64,000 bases of DNA from Pomphorhynchus laevis (Eukaryota > Acanthocephala > Palaeacanthocephala > Echinorhynchida > Pomphorhynchidae), in assembly GCA_012934845.2 (NCBI GenBank), contig WNNJ02003401.1, positions 124,001-188,000 on the forward strand, given 5' to 3'. Numbering within the stretch: the first letter of the stretch is position 1; each line of letters begins with the position of its first letter. Of the stretch, positions 45,115 to 57,800 are shown one piece after another. Under the pieces are notes generated by a model, which saw nothing but the letters and a program-made list of their open reading frames with translations, did no database searches and had not been told where the DNA came from. The position numbers were made by a program, and so were the translations under genes.

Positions 45115-48100
45115 TATGAAAAAAAGAAAAAAAGAAAAAAAGAAGTAAATAGCGGTTACATAATATTGTACAATCCAGAATAATATTGTACAATCCAGAA
45201 TAATATTGTACAATCCAGAATGCCATGACCGTTAATCCACTGACGCAGTTGAACTTTAAATTGAGAGAAGTCCTTGGTACATGCTATTTCTCCTGGCAAC
45301 GTGTTCCAGGCGTTTAATGTTCGATGTGAGAGCATAGCCAAACTCATTACTTTACCGTGGGGATACTTAAATAGCTTCAATGGGTGGCCACTACGCGTCT
45401 GAGAACAAACTTTAACATAGCATGAGGGAAACTCATCTATCCCATTAACCATTCGCCATATTGCAATAAGATCTAGGTAATATAGACTCTAACCCAAAGA
45501 TGGTATCTTTAGAAATTCAAGCCATTCACGATATGAATATGATCCATCCATACACATTTGAGAATCTCTACGAAGGATTGACTCTAGTCTATTGAACTCT
45601 TTATTAGTGTATGGAAAAACTGCTTGCACGCAGTACTCTATATGCGGGCGAACAAGGGCGCAGTAAAGCGGTTTGAAGACGTATGGATTAATACGATTAA
45701 ATGCATTTTTGACGCAGTACATAGCTCGCAAAGCCTTGCTATAGGCAAACTCTGTATTTGACCGAGATTTCAATTTACTCCATGACGACATTAAGAATTG
45801 AAGTTCCTAGGCGAAAATGACGGTCATCGCAACGCCTTCCTAATTTCATGTGGCCGCATTTGTCAACATTGATCCTCATACCAGTAGCCTCACTCCATCG
45901 GTATATTTCATTAAGGTCTTCCTGCATGGGAAATGCCAAGCGGAACAATATCATCTACAGACCATAGTTTGAGGTCGTCAGCAAAAGCAAGACAGGGACT
46001 CTGAATCCGCAGCAACAAATCGTTAAGGAACACAATAAACAGCAGAGGTCCTAGTTTGGTACCCTGCGGAACACCACAGTAAACGCGTCTGGGAGTGGAA
46101 AGATGGGTGCAAACTATAACTCTAAAGAATCGATTACGTAGTAAGTCTTGAACCCACTTACACAACATTACAGGAATGCCGTAGTTAAATAGTAATGTTA
46201 CCAAGCTATCATGCGGCACCCGATCGAATGCTCTTGAAAAGTCAATGAATACCACATTGATTGATTGGCTGCGACTGACCGCCTCAACCCACATTTCGCG
46301 TAAAGTCAAAAGTTAGTTAAGCAGGAATGACCAGGGAGGAAACCGTGTTGAGAAGACGACATTATTCCGAGTTCCCTCAAGTGATGCCTGATCCGGGTGG
46401 CGATCAACTTTTCAAGCACTTTGCATAGAGAACTAGTCAGGCTGATTGGTCTATAGTCAGTACAAGCCGTTGCAATGGTTTTCTTTGGGATCGGAACTAC
46501 GATGGCAGTTTTCCAGACTTCAGGAACACATCCACTGGTCAAACTGTTCTCAAAAATAGCAAGAAGAGAAGGAGCCAAATATCTAGATAAATTCTTCAAT
46601 AGAAACGGAGAAATGTCATCAGGGCCGGTAGAGCTAAATTGGTCAAGGTGATCAAGCTGACTTACAATCTCACTACTCGTTACTGGAGGAAAACGCGAAG
46701 ATTGCCTTAATGCTACACCATGCGAAGTGATAGAAGCTCTAGGTGAATTATTTGCCGGTAGCGAAAAAGACATTGCAAGGCATTCCACAATACCACTCTG
46801 AGAAGTTATCACACATCCCTCCGCATTAAGGGCATACTTGATGAAGTTTTTGAGCTAGGTGGACAGAATCTGGAATAAGGGACAGCCGTCAAGGAGAGCA
46901 AGCAGTGGTCACTACTTCCTAAAGGAGGGAGATGATCAACTTTGATTATGTCTCCTACGTATCTGGAAAACACCAGATCAAGTACCGAATCCGATCTTGA
47001 AGTTAAGCAAGTTGGTTGTTGTACGTGCTGAACCAGCATGAGTTCCTCAGCTAGAAACTCAGATATTTCTCTTTCCGTGGAACTACCATCAGAAAAGACA
47101 GTCTGACCATCCAGATCGTGGAAAATTAAAATAACCCAAAAGAATAAAGTGAGGGGAGGAACATATCGATTGTAAAATAAGTTTTACTTGATCCGTGTCT
47201 GCAATTAGTGACGGAGATCGATACACGACGCAGAAATTCATACTGGTAGATAAGTGATCGATACGGAAGCATAGAGTCTCAAACGACCAAAAAGGGTCAC
47301 AAACATTCAACACCTCAGATACGAAGAAATTTTCTCTTACATATGCGGCGACACCGCCACCTCGCCTACCTGATGTCATGTCGCTTCATAGAAGGTGAAA
47401 TCCAGTAATGTTCACGGTGGTATCAACAATATATTGATGCAACCAGGATTCTCCACTATTTGAGCAGGCAAACTACGAAGATTAGAATACCCAATCGATA
47501 AAAAGCGTGTGGGTTGTGGTAAGGGATTACTAGGAACGGTGAATAAGTTGTTGAATGAAATTAAGTGTCCCAGATCAGAATTGAAACTATCGCTACCCAA
47601 GAGTTGCGATGAATGATGTTGAAACTACCTTTTCCAGATGAACTAGTAAGATTTGAACTGGATACTGCTAAGTGACGCTGTTGATCGTTATGGGATTCCA
47701 ACGAACTACTTGGCGCCATTTGACAACCTGAAAATTTCGTATGCATAAGTTCGTTTCACCTTCAGATAGCCGGTTTCGTAATTCTGTTTTTGCTTCTTTC
47801 AACTTTAAACGATCTTCGAGACTCAGATCCTTAAGAATACGATGTGGATAATCTTTAAGTCGAAAACCACGTTTGAGCAAAAGGTCCGCATGTTTTGCGG
47901 AAGATAATACAAATTTCAACAATCTTGGTTTCTCTACCATATTTTTTCCAAGTCGAAACAACTTTGTAACCTTCAGAGTAGAAGCTAGCTTCTCATCACC
48001 TTATAAGAGTAATTGACAGAACACAGTAGTTAGGCTGGACACATCGTCATTCATACGTGTTTGTGAGTTATTTGCCTTTGATGGCCAATAAGCAGATGTG

Positions 48101-48250
48101 ACCACAGAACCATTTGTAAATGCAAGGCTGAAGCACCAAAGTTTGCACTGGTATCCAATACAACCAATATATGGTTGTATCGGATAAAAGCAATATTTAT
48201 GCCAAATTGGGTACAGAAAATAAAGTAAATACAAGTAAAAAATTCTCAAA
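45115..48250 (-). mobile_element. CR1-like LINE, nearly full length, decayed
   Basis: Minus strand, read from high to low coordinates. An ORF1-like part at 47670-47960 reads RPRLLKFVLSS-type residues (here KPRLLKFVLSSAKHADLLLK), with DLSLEDRLKLKEAKTELRNR. An APE-type endonuclease follows at about 47380-46810 (RRGGGVAAYVRENF, CVVYRSPS, LLGYFNFP, SDHCLLSL). The reverse transcriptase at 46812-45490 has WKTAIVVPIPK, DYRPISLTSSLCKVLEK, QHGFLPGHSCLTN, FIDFSRAFDRVPH, GVPQGTKLGPLLFIVFLNDL and AFADDLKLW. The C-terminal part at 45452-45160 reads RSGHPLKLFKYPHGK and NAWNTLPGEIA. The frame changes a few times, so it is inactive. The 3' end is three 20-bp repeats. GC content is clearly above the host level. 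Confidence 0.88.
45161..45220 (-). repeat. 3' terminal repeats of the CR1-like LINE, 3 x 20 bp
   Basis: Exactly three copies of TAATATTGTACAATCCAGAA (plus-strand reading). Short tandem repeats at the 3' end, instead of poly(A), are typical of CR1-group LINEs. Here they still lie inside the last open frame. An A-rich (GAAAAAAA)n run at 45115-45145 follows. Confidence 0.85.
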
Positions 48251-48329
48251 ATAAATTAGAAAATTATTATTATACATCGACAACAAGAATAGAGCAGATG
48301 CTTCTGTGTGGTGCATAACAACATCAAAA

Positions 48330-48570
48330 AATAGAAAAACAAATGCATGTCAAACCATTAAGTGTCTTTTTATCCATAATTTAAAACTTCTAAGTGAGTG
48401 ACTGTTGACTACCTCGGCTGGAAGGCCATTCCATATTGACGCAATTCGATCAGTAATAGTTGTAAGCAACGTTTTGGTTTCAGCCTTGTTTCCAGAACAA
48501 GTGGATGTCCGCGTTATCTAATATGTTCACGCAGCTTGAATTTTGGACGATGTGTGCGATTTGGCACAAT
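48330..48570 (-). mobile_element. LINE C-terminal fragment, CR1 group
   Basis: Minus strand. It reads TSTCSGNKAETKTLLTTITD then IASIWNGLPAEVVNSHSLRS and FKLWIKRHL, the RVVDIWNSLPxEVVxAxS.. ending of CR1-type reverse transcriptase proteins. It differs from the ending of the LINE at 45.1 kb, so it is a separate copy or family lying 5' of it. Confidence 0.7.
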
Positions 48571-51500
48571 CAACGCTTCCCTACAAGGGGCTAATCATAT
48601 TGATTAGACACTATATAAAGCCATCAAAACCTAGACACTAAAGCTCTCTTTGGGAAACTAAGACCATTCAAATATCTCACTAGGGGTAATGCATATCTGA
48701 GTATATCTATGCATATCTTTCAAATCCGATCAGTACCAGTGTACGGAAACATCACTCTCCATCCGAAACATAGACGGAAATTTTCAAGTTGTCCACACCC
48801 GTCCCAAAATTCGATGACGCTCAATCTCCCCTATGTGTCTTCTCCACTAAACTCTTTCGCCACAGCACACGGTTTCCGCCTCGGTCTCCTCAACACTAGA
48901 TCTATTCTCAATAAATCCGATCTTATCCTCAACCTATTCACCAAGCAATCCATCGATCTCTTCTGCCTCACCGAATCCTGGCACTCAGATTCCTACGACC
49001 TTTCCATTCGCCGTCTGCTCTCTGCCGGTTGCTCCCTTGTCGAATCTGCCCGCCCCCTCAGCTCATACCCTTCTAAATTCTCTAATCATGGCGGCATCGT
49101 CGCGTTGGCGCTTCACCCCGCGTCTCTTCTCAAAATCAATCCCCCTTTAAGTCCTTGCTATTTTGAATTGCTCACTTGTCGTTATTCTAACCCGATCACT
49201 CTAGATCTCACCATTGTATACCGTCCTGGTTCATCAGCTCCTACTGCCTTATTTTTTACCGAACTCGCTGACCTCCTTTCTCATTGTTCTTTGTCCTCAA
49301 TCCCTTCACTCGTTCTAGGCGACTTCAATATCCGCCTAGACCGCCCCTCTTCCACGGATTCCATCCGGTTCATCAACATTCTATCCAACTACAATTACAA
49401 ACTAATCTCCACTGTCCCCACACATATACTTGGTGGGGCACTCGACATCATCGCTGTCCCCGATCATTTTGCTGCCTACACCTCACTGTCCATCTCTGAT
49501 CCTGGTCTATCCGATCACTTTCTTATCACCCTTGATCTCACTCACAACCACACCACTCTTCACACACCTACAATCCTACGTCGCCCTTGGAGAAATCTTG
49601 ACTTCTCCCCTCTCCGCTCTGTCTTACTCAAATCATCTCTATCATTACCCACAATAACATATTCATCTCATCACGATCTCGCCTTTCTTTTCGACTCTAA
49701 AGTCACATCCACTCTCGATATTCTCTTGCCCTTCAAGTCTCACCCACACCGTCGCTTGCACCGTGCCCCATGGTTTGACATCCAATGCCTACTATCAAAG
49801 CGTCGACTCCGCCATGCTTTTCGAGTCTATCACCGCTCTCTCAGACGTGATTTCCGCTCGATCACTCCGTCTTTCCGTGATTCCTATCTTGCTCTTCGCC
49901 GGTCTCATCTCAAACTACTACGTACCAAATGCAACTCCTTCTGGTAGCATAAAATCATCACTTTATTCAACTCTAAGACTCTCTGGTATACTTTTAACTC
50001 AATCCTTGCTCGATTCTCTTCGCCGTGCAACATCAATGCCCATGATTATTCGTCATTTCTGCAGACTAAAGTATCCACGTTGCTCTCTCACACCCCGGTT
50101 TCCATCCTATCCCACTCTGCCTAGCCTAGCATCATCCTTCCGGAACTCTTTCATCTTCTCCTGTCTCACTTACCGAAGTATCATCTGTCATCATGTCCTT
50201 GCCCAACACAACCTCATCTGCCGATCCCCTGTCTACTCGCATATTAAAATCTATATGCTCATCGATATCCCCATTTCTCACAACCTTGTTTAACTCGTCC
50301 ATCCGCAGTCGTATCTTCCCTTCACACTGGAAATCCGCAATCGTTCGTCCCTTCCTTAAGAAACAATCGCTCGACCCCTCCCTTCCTTCTAGCTATCGCC
50401 CCATTTCACTACTCCCTACTCTTTCTAAGCTCTTAGAACGCCTCATCTTAATACAGATCAACGCTTATCTCTCCTCATCCAATATGTACCCTCCTTTCCA
50501 ATCCGCTTTCCACTCTAATCACTCCACATAAATCGCATGCATAAAGTGTCCAACGACTTACTCATTTCTCGAGACAAGGCTCTATATAGTGTTCTCATCT
50601 CCCTCGACCTCTCCTCCGCATTCGACATTGTCGACCACTCCGTCCTCCTTTCTCGCCTTTGTTATGATTACAGCTTTTCTTACTCCTCCGTAGCATGGTT
50701 TGCCTCATATCTATCCGACCGTTCCTTTCGCGTCTGTTCTAATCCATCATCCTCCCATCCCGTCCTTATTTTTCGCGGGGTCCCACAAGGTTCAGTTCTA
50801 GGTCCACTGTTTTTCTCTCTTCTGCTTGGCGATCTATCTCCGTCTATCAAACCTTACTCCTTTAACGTCATGCAATACGCCGATGACATCCTCATCTATG
50901 CTCATGCACCCGCACATCGCATACACGATATCGGCATTTCTGCCTCCAACTGTCTTTCTTCTATCTACAAACGTCTCTCCAATATCCATCTCGTTCTAAA
51001 CCCCGACAAGTCCAAAATAATGTGGATCATCCCCTGTAAACCAAACATATATCCTCCCACTGTATATTTTGCCTCATCGATCATCCCCATAGTTTACAAT
51101 CTCACTTTCTTAGGCTTCCATTTCGATGATCACCATTCCCTTAAACCCTTCGTCCGTGACAAGGTCCGATCATCTAACCTAATTCTCAGTGACTTCCGCC
51201 GTATCCGGCTTCTCCCTTATCGACTTCCGTTCTTGTATGACTCTTCTTTCATAGCTTCTTTTCCCTAAAATCGATTACTGCCTTAGAATTTTCGCCAATT
51301 CTCCAAAATCCATCATCCTACCCCTACAACGCATAATCAACTCCGCCGTTCGAGTGCTCTTTGGTCTACGTCGCTTCGACCACACATCCACATATTTTGC
51401 ACAACTTTCCTGGTCCACTATCCACATCCGCATCAAACTCCGCCTTCTTCTCGTAACTTTCCGTCTCATCGCTGTCAGCTCCCCATCGTTCATCAACCTC

Positions 51501-51744
51501 CCTTTCTTAGACGACACTCGACCCACCTCGCTATCGCTGCGTTCCCGTCATACCCTCTTACTCCACGTTCCCAATTACTTCAACAACTACGGTCTCCGAT
51601 CCTTCCTCGTCGCCGCCTCACTCGCCTGGAATCAACTCCCTCTCGACGTCCGCCGCGCTTCCTCCTTTATCACATTCAAACACCTCATCCGTGCACACCT
51701 TCTCGACACATGATTTACATTTTTGTTTTGTTGTGGTCATTTAA

Positions 51745-51760
51745 GCGTGCACTGGCACGC
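51745..51760 (+). ncRNA. LINE 3' hairpin, copy c
   Basis: Arms GCGTGC and GCACGC around ACTG, followed by ATTTGCCACG. It occupies the same place as copies a and b; the arms again differ in sequence but pair perfectly. Confidence 0.7.
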
Positions 51761-51796
51761 ATTTGCCACGTTAAAATAAATATTTTTAAAGGTCAT

Positions 51797-51820
51797 GTAT
51801 GCGTGCGCTGGCACGCATAC
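51797..51820 (+). ncRNA. second, longer LINE 3' hairpin
   Basis: GTATGCGTGC and GCACGCATAC, ten perfect pairs around GCTG, 37 bp after copy c and apparently a duplicate of it with an extended stem. Directly downstream, sequence of a different kind begins (purine-rich, then an F2 fragment), so this may mark the junction of the LINE with its neighbour. Confidence 0.6.
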
Positions 51821-51929
51821 GGAGAGAGATCGCCAAGCAGAAGAGAGAAAAGCAGGGACTTAACACTAAACCTTGTGAGATCCGCAGAAAATAGAGATGG
51901 GAGAAGTGGATGATGAATTAGAACAAACG

Positions 51930-52110
51930 CGAAAGGCAGATAATAAAAGTCGAAACGTGAAATGTCGGTCTGAGTCAGCAGCTGATGAGACCCACTCATC
52001 AGCTGTAGCGTGTATCAATAATAGGATCAATACATGTGAGAATAATGCAGTGCTACAAGCAGAAGAATTTCAGATCACAGATGCAACAATAGTGTTGTAC
52101 AACAATCTGA
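51930..52110 (+). repeat. F2 repeat fragment (3' half of the 395-bp unit)
   Basis: Contains AGTCGAAACGTGAAATGTCG, a hairpin TGAGT/ACTCA with CTGATGAGACCC in its loop (51982-51993), and GAATTTCAGATCACAGATGC near the end. The tRNA-like part is absent. It follows the L2-like LINE within about 110 bp. Confidence 0.65.
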
Positions 52111-52149
52111 CATTTAATCAACACCAGTCTCTAAAACATTATTTTTAAT

Positions 52150-53450
52150 TAATTATTGTTAATTCAAGCAGGCAATAGTCTACTTTTTGTTAGGTGGTCT
52201 CACAAAATGTTTTTAAAATGAAACGTTTTAACATAAAATAACTCTTTACTGTCACCCAAGGTTTCCAAAACGATAAAAACTATTATTTCTGTATAGATTG
52301 TTTTGAGCTGTTAATTAATTGTAAGTGTGCAAATGTAAGATTTACTTTCCTATTTCTCTTATTTGAGAAAATATTTTTTAGTGTGTCTGCCTTTTTTCAA
52401 GCGGTTGAGAATTTTAAAAAGTCTGGCATATAATATGGCATTGGAAAATCATTTAGTCGAACTCTAAAACGATTTTGGTGATATTTGAGACAAAGTAACC
52501 TTGTCAATTTTCCGATATCTGGATTGTAGTTGAACGATGATCTTGTACAGTAACAATAAAAAATAATTAAGATTTTCGCCGATTTGTTCTAGTTGTGCAA
52601 ATCTTTCTTATTCAAGAGGGTGTCTTTAACTATTGATTTTGAATTTACCGTAACTTCCATTGTTGTAAATAAATCATTATATCGGCTTAATCCAATTTCC
52701 GCTTCAATTCCTAATGACTTTATATCTGCTGTTTTTTAGTTCTCATCGAACTTACCCTCTAACGACTCTGTTTCAACTTTCTCTAGACATTTAGTGTAGT
52801 ATATATTGTATGTTATCATCTTGTAAAGTTTATTCTGGTGTTTCACCAATATCTTCACCAATATATTCACATCAAACAACGATTATCTAGCTTGTTCTGA
52901 TTATCTGAAGGTTCAAAGTAAAATTGAATCTTTTGAGAGATTACAGTCGTTTGCAAATCGATATTGATAAGATGCACTCAATGAGCAGATAGACAGGTGT
53001 CGCATTGAAAATGCTATCATTTACGTTAATGAAATATTTATTACCTTCGAATTTTTTCGATTGTATTCCTTAACTGATTGCTCACTCTTTTGTTTGTATG
53101 CATAAAACTTGTATCCGTCGAAGAGTAGGTTTCGGGTCGCTGTAAAGATTTTGTAAGAATGCCAATCGCTTCGTCGAACACTCTAAAAACATTAACTTGT
53201 GCTTTTTTATAGCACAAGCACAGCGCGTGTGAGATATTGTTCATCGAAATATACGGTTTATCTGTGTCGGTATGTCTTTCCAAGCAAGCAATAAGCGCGT
53301 TGAACCAATACAACTAGTGACCAAATGTTGTTGTTCATCGTCTGAATTGTGAATTAGGTTAAGTTGTTCCAGCTTCAATTATTGATACATTAAAGACATT
53401 GAAAAAATCTTGAGAGATAAAATAAAAACAATATTTACTGGTATCGACTC
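52150..53450. other. unresolved region, possible decayed coding remnants
   Basis: Two stretches look more protein-like than chance. On plus, 52880-53035 reads DYLKVQSKIESFERLQSF and ALNEQIDRCRIENA, a heptad-like charged stretch. On minus, a 90-codon frame at 53041-53313 reads FNALIACLERHTDTDK and ILTKSLQRPETYSS. I recognise neither and cannot tell host remnant from transposon. No splice signals join them convincingly. Confidence 0.2.
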
Positions 53451-53584
53451 GTTTATTTAGACTTTACATTTTATATTAAAATATACTATGTAATGTTTGC
53501 ACATATTCAAAGGTCGCGACAGAAATGACTATAAAATACAAAAATAAATACTAAACCCACAATCTTCTTCCATTTCAAATATAT

Positions 53585-53765
53585 ATTATTACAGGAACGA
53601 CGAAAAAGAAAATATCCTTTATTTGATAAAATTCTATATTTCGATAGCTCCTGCTATCATCAGGATTACAAAAAAATCCTGATGATGATAGCAGGAGCTA
53701 TCGAAATATAGAATTTTTTTATCAAATAAAGGATATTTTCTTTTTCGTCGTTCCTGTAATAATAT
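53585..53765. repeat. near-perfect palindrome with hammerhead-like core
   Basis: Two arms of about 85 bp (TTACAGGAACGACGAAAAAG ... and its complement ... CTTTTTCGTCGTTCCTGTAA) surround a spacer of about 10 bp. The arms are almost identical. On the plus strand the right arm holds CTGATGA, T, GATAGC, AGGA, GCTATC, GAAA (53679-53706), the same architecture as in the PLE arms at 20.9 kb with a different stem sequence. It is probably a head-to-head pair of PLE terminal repeats without interior. Confidence 0.8.
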
Positions 53766-54842
53766 AAAAAATACAATTTTTTTTATTTAAAAATATATTT
53801 TAAATCTAAATTTAAAATTCAAAATAATTTTAAATTTAATGACTATAAAGAAACAGATAATAAAATTAAGTTACCGATCAATTTTCACTGAGAAGAAAAA
53901 ATGTATTTTAATCCATATCCTTCCAGATTATATTCTAATCAATGGTAAAGTGATGTATTCAAAATTATTTTTTTAATTAATAATTTTTAATAAAAAATTG
54001 TAAAATATAAAATTAAAGATTATTTTTAGTGAACATCGTATTACTTTTTAAGTTAAATTGTTTATTTTACTGTTGAAAAAAGTGTTCATATGTTAATTTT
54101 GCCAACGGATGAATTCAAAAAATATATGCCATAGTATTTTCAGAAAATGTTCAATTGTATTTTAAAATATTTGTTTTTGTAAACCGATTTTTTAATTAAT
54201 TCTAATGATATTTTATCTACTTCAATCTTAGCATTTAATTTGAGCTATAACTGCTGGTTTTCTTTAATAATTTACTGATTTATTGAATACTTGTCTATTC
54301 CGAATGATAAATTTAATATTTTCATTGGGTCTAAGTGAAATATAAATAAAATGAATCACGCTTTCGCTGAAGATTTATAAAATTATCAAAAGAACATCAC
54401 TGTCTACTCAATCACATGACAATTATTTGGCGACAAAATGTCAATTTTCACAATATTCTTTAATCACATGACTAATGCGACAATTTTATAATGAGAAATA
54501 ATACTACCAATGAAACGACGAGTGTAGCTTTTATTTAAGAATGAAATTTCTGTGAATTCAAATTACATGCATAGTGAACGTACGTGACCTAGAATATTTT
54601 CAATTGCAGACAGTCCGATTGCTTTGTTCATAACGTGTTGCTATAATATTTGCTAGCGTATCAGGTTTAATAGATGCTAAACGATTGTTTTATAATTGCT
54701 AAGGTATTTCGCTTTCGCAAGCCGGTGACTTTTATCAAGTGAGGAATTTTATAGTTTTCGTGAATTTGCCGTCACTGTAACGGCAATGTCAAATGCTACT
54801 TACTGGGAACTTTATGGGGATTAATCAACGATAAATTGCAAT

Positions 54843-57800
54843 ATGTTGATTATTATTTGTTTAGTGGCGATATTTCTACGTGGGTATTCTGGTAAGCCCC
54901 ATATTTTGAAACTCAAAAGTATATTTTTAAAATAATGTGATTAGGATATTACAATTTTACATTGTATTTTAATCTTAATTTCGATGCATCATATATTAAT
55001 TATTAATCAATTCACAAACATTGAATGAATGAGAATTAAGTAAGATCTTATAAAGATCTTATAAAGTAAGATCTTATTCTTACTTTATAATCTTATAAAG
55101 TAAGAATTTAAAAATTCTTACTTTATAACATTAAAATAAGATAACTTATTGTCAAAATTGAAAAAATATATAAAAAATTAGTTTTCTTGCAATTTCAAAA
55201 TATTTAATATGTAATGATATTGGTTAAATATCATTACATATTAATGATATTTATATCATTGATATATCCATATCATTGAAATAAATCCATATAATTGATA
55301 TTAGATATATTTTTAAAACTCATGTAAATAGTTTTAATGATACATTTTAAACTAGAATACTATAAAAATACTATAAAATACTATAAAAAAATAAATTTAA
55401 GCCCTTAAGAAAAAAACTTTTATGTATAGTTAATAATATACTCTATGCTAGAATAAGATATTACACTAAATAATCAAATTGCATCAGAGGAAATACATCA
55501 TTAGCATGTTTTAAACCCCAGATATGATGGATCGAGGAATATGGACCGAAACATGATAACATAGCAGCTTATCCTGATGACCTATTTTCCTTGTTCATAT
55601 ACATCAGTGGCGATGCACCAAATCCGGTAAAAGGTAATTGACTGCCTTGCACCCGGATGTCTAAGAATCATTACAATACATGCAGGCACAAAATTCAAAC
55701 TTATCTTCCATCAGGATTTTAACGCAAAGCGCAACATATGAAAACGTTAACCATTCACAAAACAATCATGAAAAGTTGATGATTCGAAAATCAGCAGATT
55801 TCGTTGTCATCATTTACTAAGTCTAACCCGATCTTTTCTGATGATCACTTCACAATTTCTTCCTTCAACATGGATTCAAACTTAGCTACAATATACAATA
55901 ACGTAATCCACGGAAAGCCAAACTTAATACGCTTGTCGAAGTGCAATGGCGTAAAGCAGTTTGTTGCAACGATAGCTGAGCTTCTAGTGTAATTGAATCT
56001 AACTACTATAAAGCATAAATGGCGCTAAATTTTATCTCAACTAAACTTCAAAGGATTGACTTCAAGAAATAATTTTCGTTGGGACTAACTGAAGCTGTCA
56101 TTTACAATTATGGAATAATGGTGACCTGAAACACTATTTTCGTAGATTTAATTCTTACGAATGAAAAAGGCAATATGCAAACCGAGCCTAAATTAAATAA
56201 CAGATCGGATACTAAACCTCGAGTTTTAAACGCATCTGAATAATGTGAATGGATGACCGTACCATTAACGATAAACTTAAATACCTACATCTAAATCAAG
56301 CTATTATGGATATTATTCCATTTTCACTTAGTAGATGTTCCGTGCACAATAATATTCCGTTATATCATCCTTGATAACGTAATAGTCGCTCCAAAAACAC
56401 AAGAATCTGTAGATCCTTACGGAATGAATGCAAAAATGTTATTTGAATTATTGACATATCATGACAATGAGTGAAAATACCTAGCAGAGATTTGTCGATT
56501 TTGCAATACACATCGCAACAACACGAATAAGTTCACTTTGAAAACTTTAAAGTATGCAGACTAATTGCTTTGGACAAAATTCCAGGCTTTCTTCATATCG
56601 AAATCAGAAAGGTGACAGATTGAATTCTCGGAATAGTTCTTTCATGACCATTTGCAATGAATTGATGAGTGTTACAGGCAAAGCACAACCATGTGCAGAA
56701 TAACGACGTGAAACAGAATCGGGTATCCATTACATTAGGAAAACATTCGAAAATTGAAAATGTCAAATTTTTTGACATTTCTAAAATTCTTAATCCCAAT
56801 GAAGCTCATTTGAGGAAGCTTAAATATCGCACATTTATAATAAATTACGTAAAAAAAAACAAAAAATAAATTTATATTTCATTTTATCATTATTATAAAG
56901 AAAGTATATATCTAGATATAAACATTAAATTAACATCAATTAAATTTTAATTTATATCGTAAGGATTACATATTTAAATTTACAAGAAACATATTTCTGC
57001 ATGGACATTCATGCATACAATATAATAAAAATATAATACATTAAATAATTTAATTTTATTAAATAATGAAATTTATTAAATCTAAATTATATAAAGATAT
57101 GAAATATATTATATAAAGATATGATATAAAGATAATGGTTTTCTTTAAAATTATTTAAATAATTTAATAGATGCATATTTTAAACTACGTTACTATAAAA
57201 ATACAATCAAACAGAAAATAGTAAATAAAATTCCTAAGTTGAAAAGTTTGAACTCTTAAACAGGAATTTTTTATTTGTGAATAATAAATAATATACTTTG
57301 TATTAGAATAAGATACTAGATAATCAAATTTCATAAGAGGAAATACGTCATTCGCATGTATTTGGGCCGCTGCTATGTTGGGTCGTGGAATAGGATTCGT
57401 AACATAATAACATAACAGTTCCTTTTATATATAGTACACAATACTCTGTTAGGTTATCTGATTCTTACTTACATGCTGTGATCATTATTTTAGGCGTTTA
57501 AATGTATAAACTTACATAATGCTACAAATGACCTACAAAATTTTGCTAAGGATTGTCCAGAAATGTGTACGTCTTCCGAATCAAACTAATTCGAAATGAA
57601 TTACCAAGCACGATAGTGCAGTTCTAATCGCCTTTATGCGAAAATTGTTTCAATTAACATCTTTCCATAGCTTTGATTCAGACTAATTAATTAACAATGA
57701 TCTAATTAATTCTTAAAATATTTCTCGTCCGTTTGAAGTCAATTCACTCTTTTTAGACATTTTTAATTTGAAAGCTGCTTTGAATTAATATTTTAGCACT

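Larger units (their letters stand above)
48709..51820 (+). mobile_element. L2-like LINE, near full length, recently active family
   Basis: Plus strand. The endonuclease frame at 48709-49947 (LLNTRSILNKSDLI, LFCLTESWH, TIVYRPG, LVLGDFNIRLD, GLSDHFLI) has all the usual APE blocks. The reverse transcriptase at 50193-51268 has HWKSAIVRPFLKK, SSYRPISLLPTLSKLLERL, LDLSSAFDIVDHSVL, GVPQGSVLGPLFF and MQYADDILIYAH. The C-terminal part at 51275-51716 has WNQLPLDVRRASS, ending at a stop near 51716. Only about four frame breaks separate the pieces (near 49.9, 50.5 and 51.27 kb), so the copy is young although dead. The sense strand is strikingly rich in C and T. The 3' UTR carries two hairpins. Confidence 0.9.
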
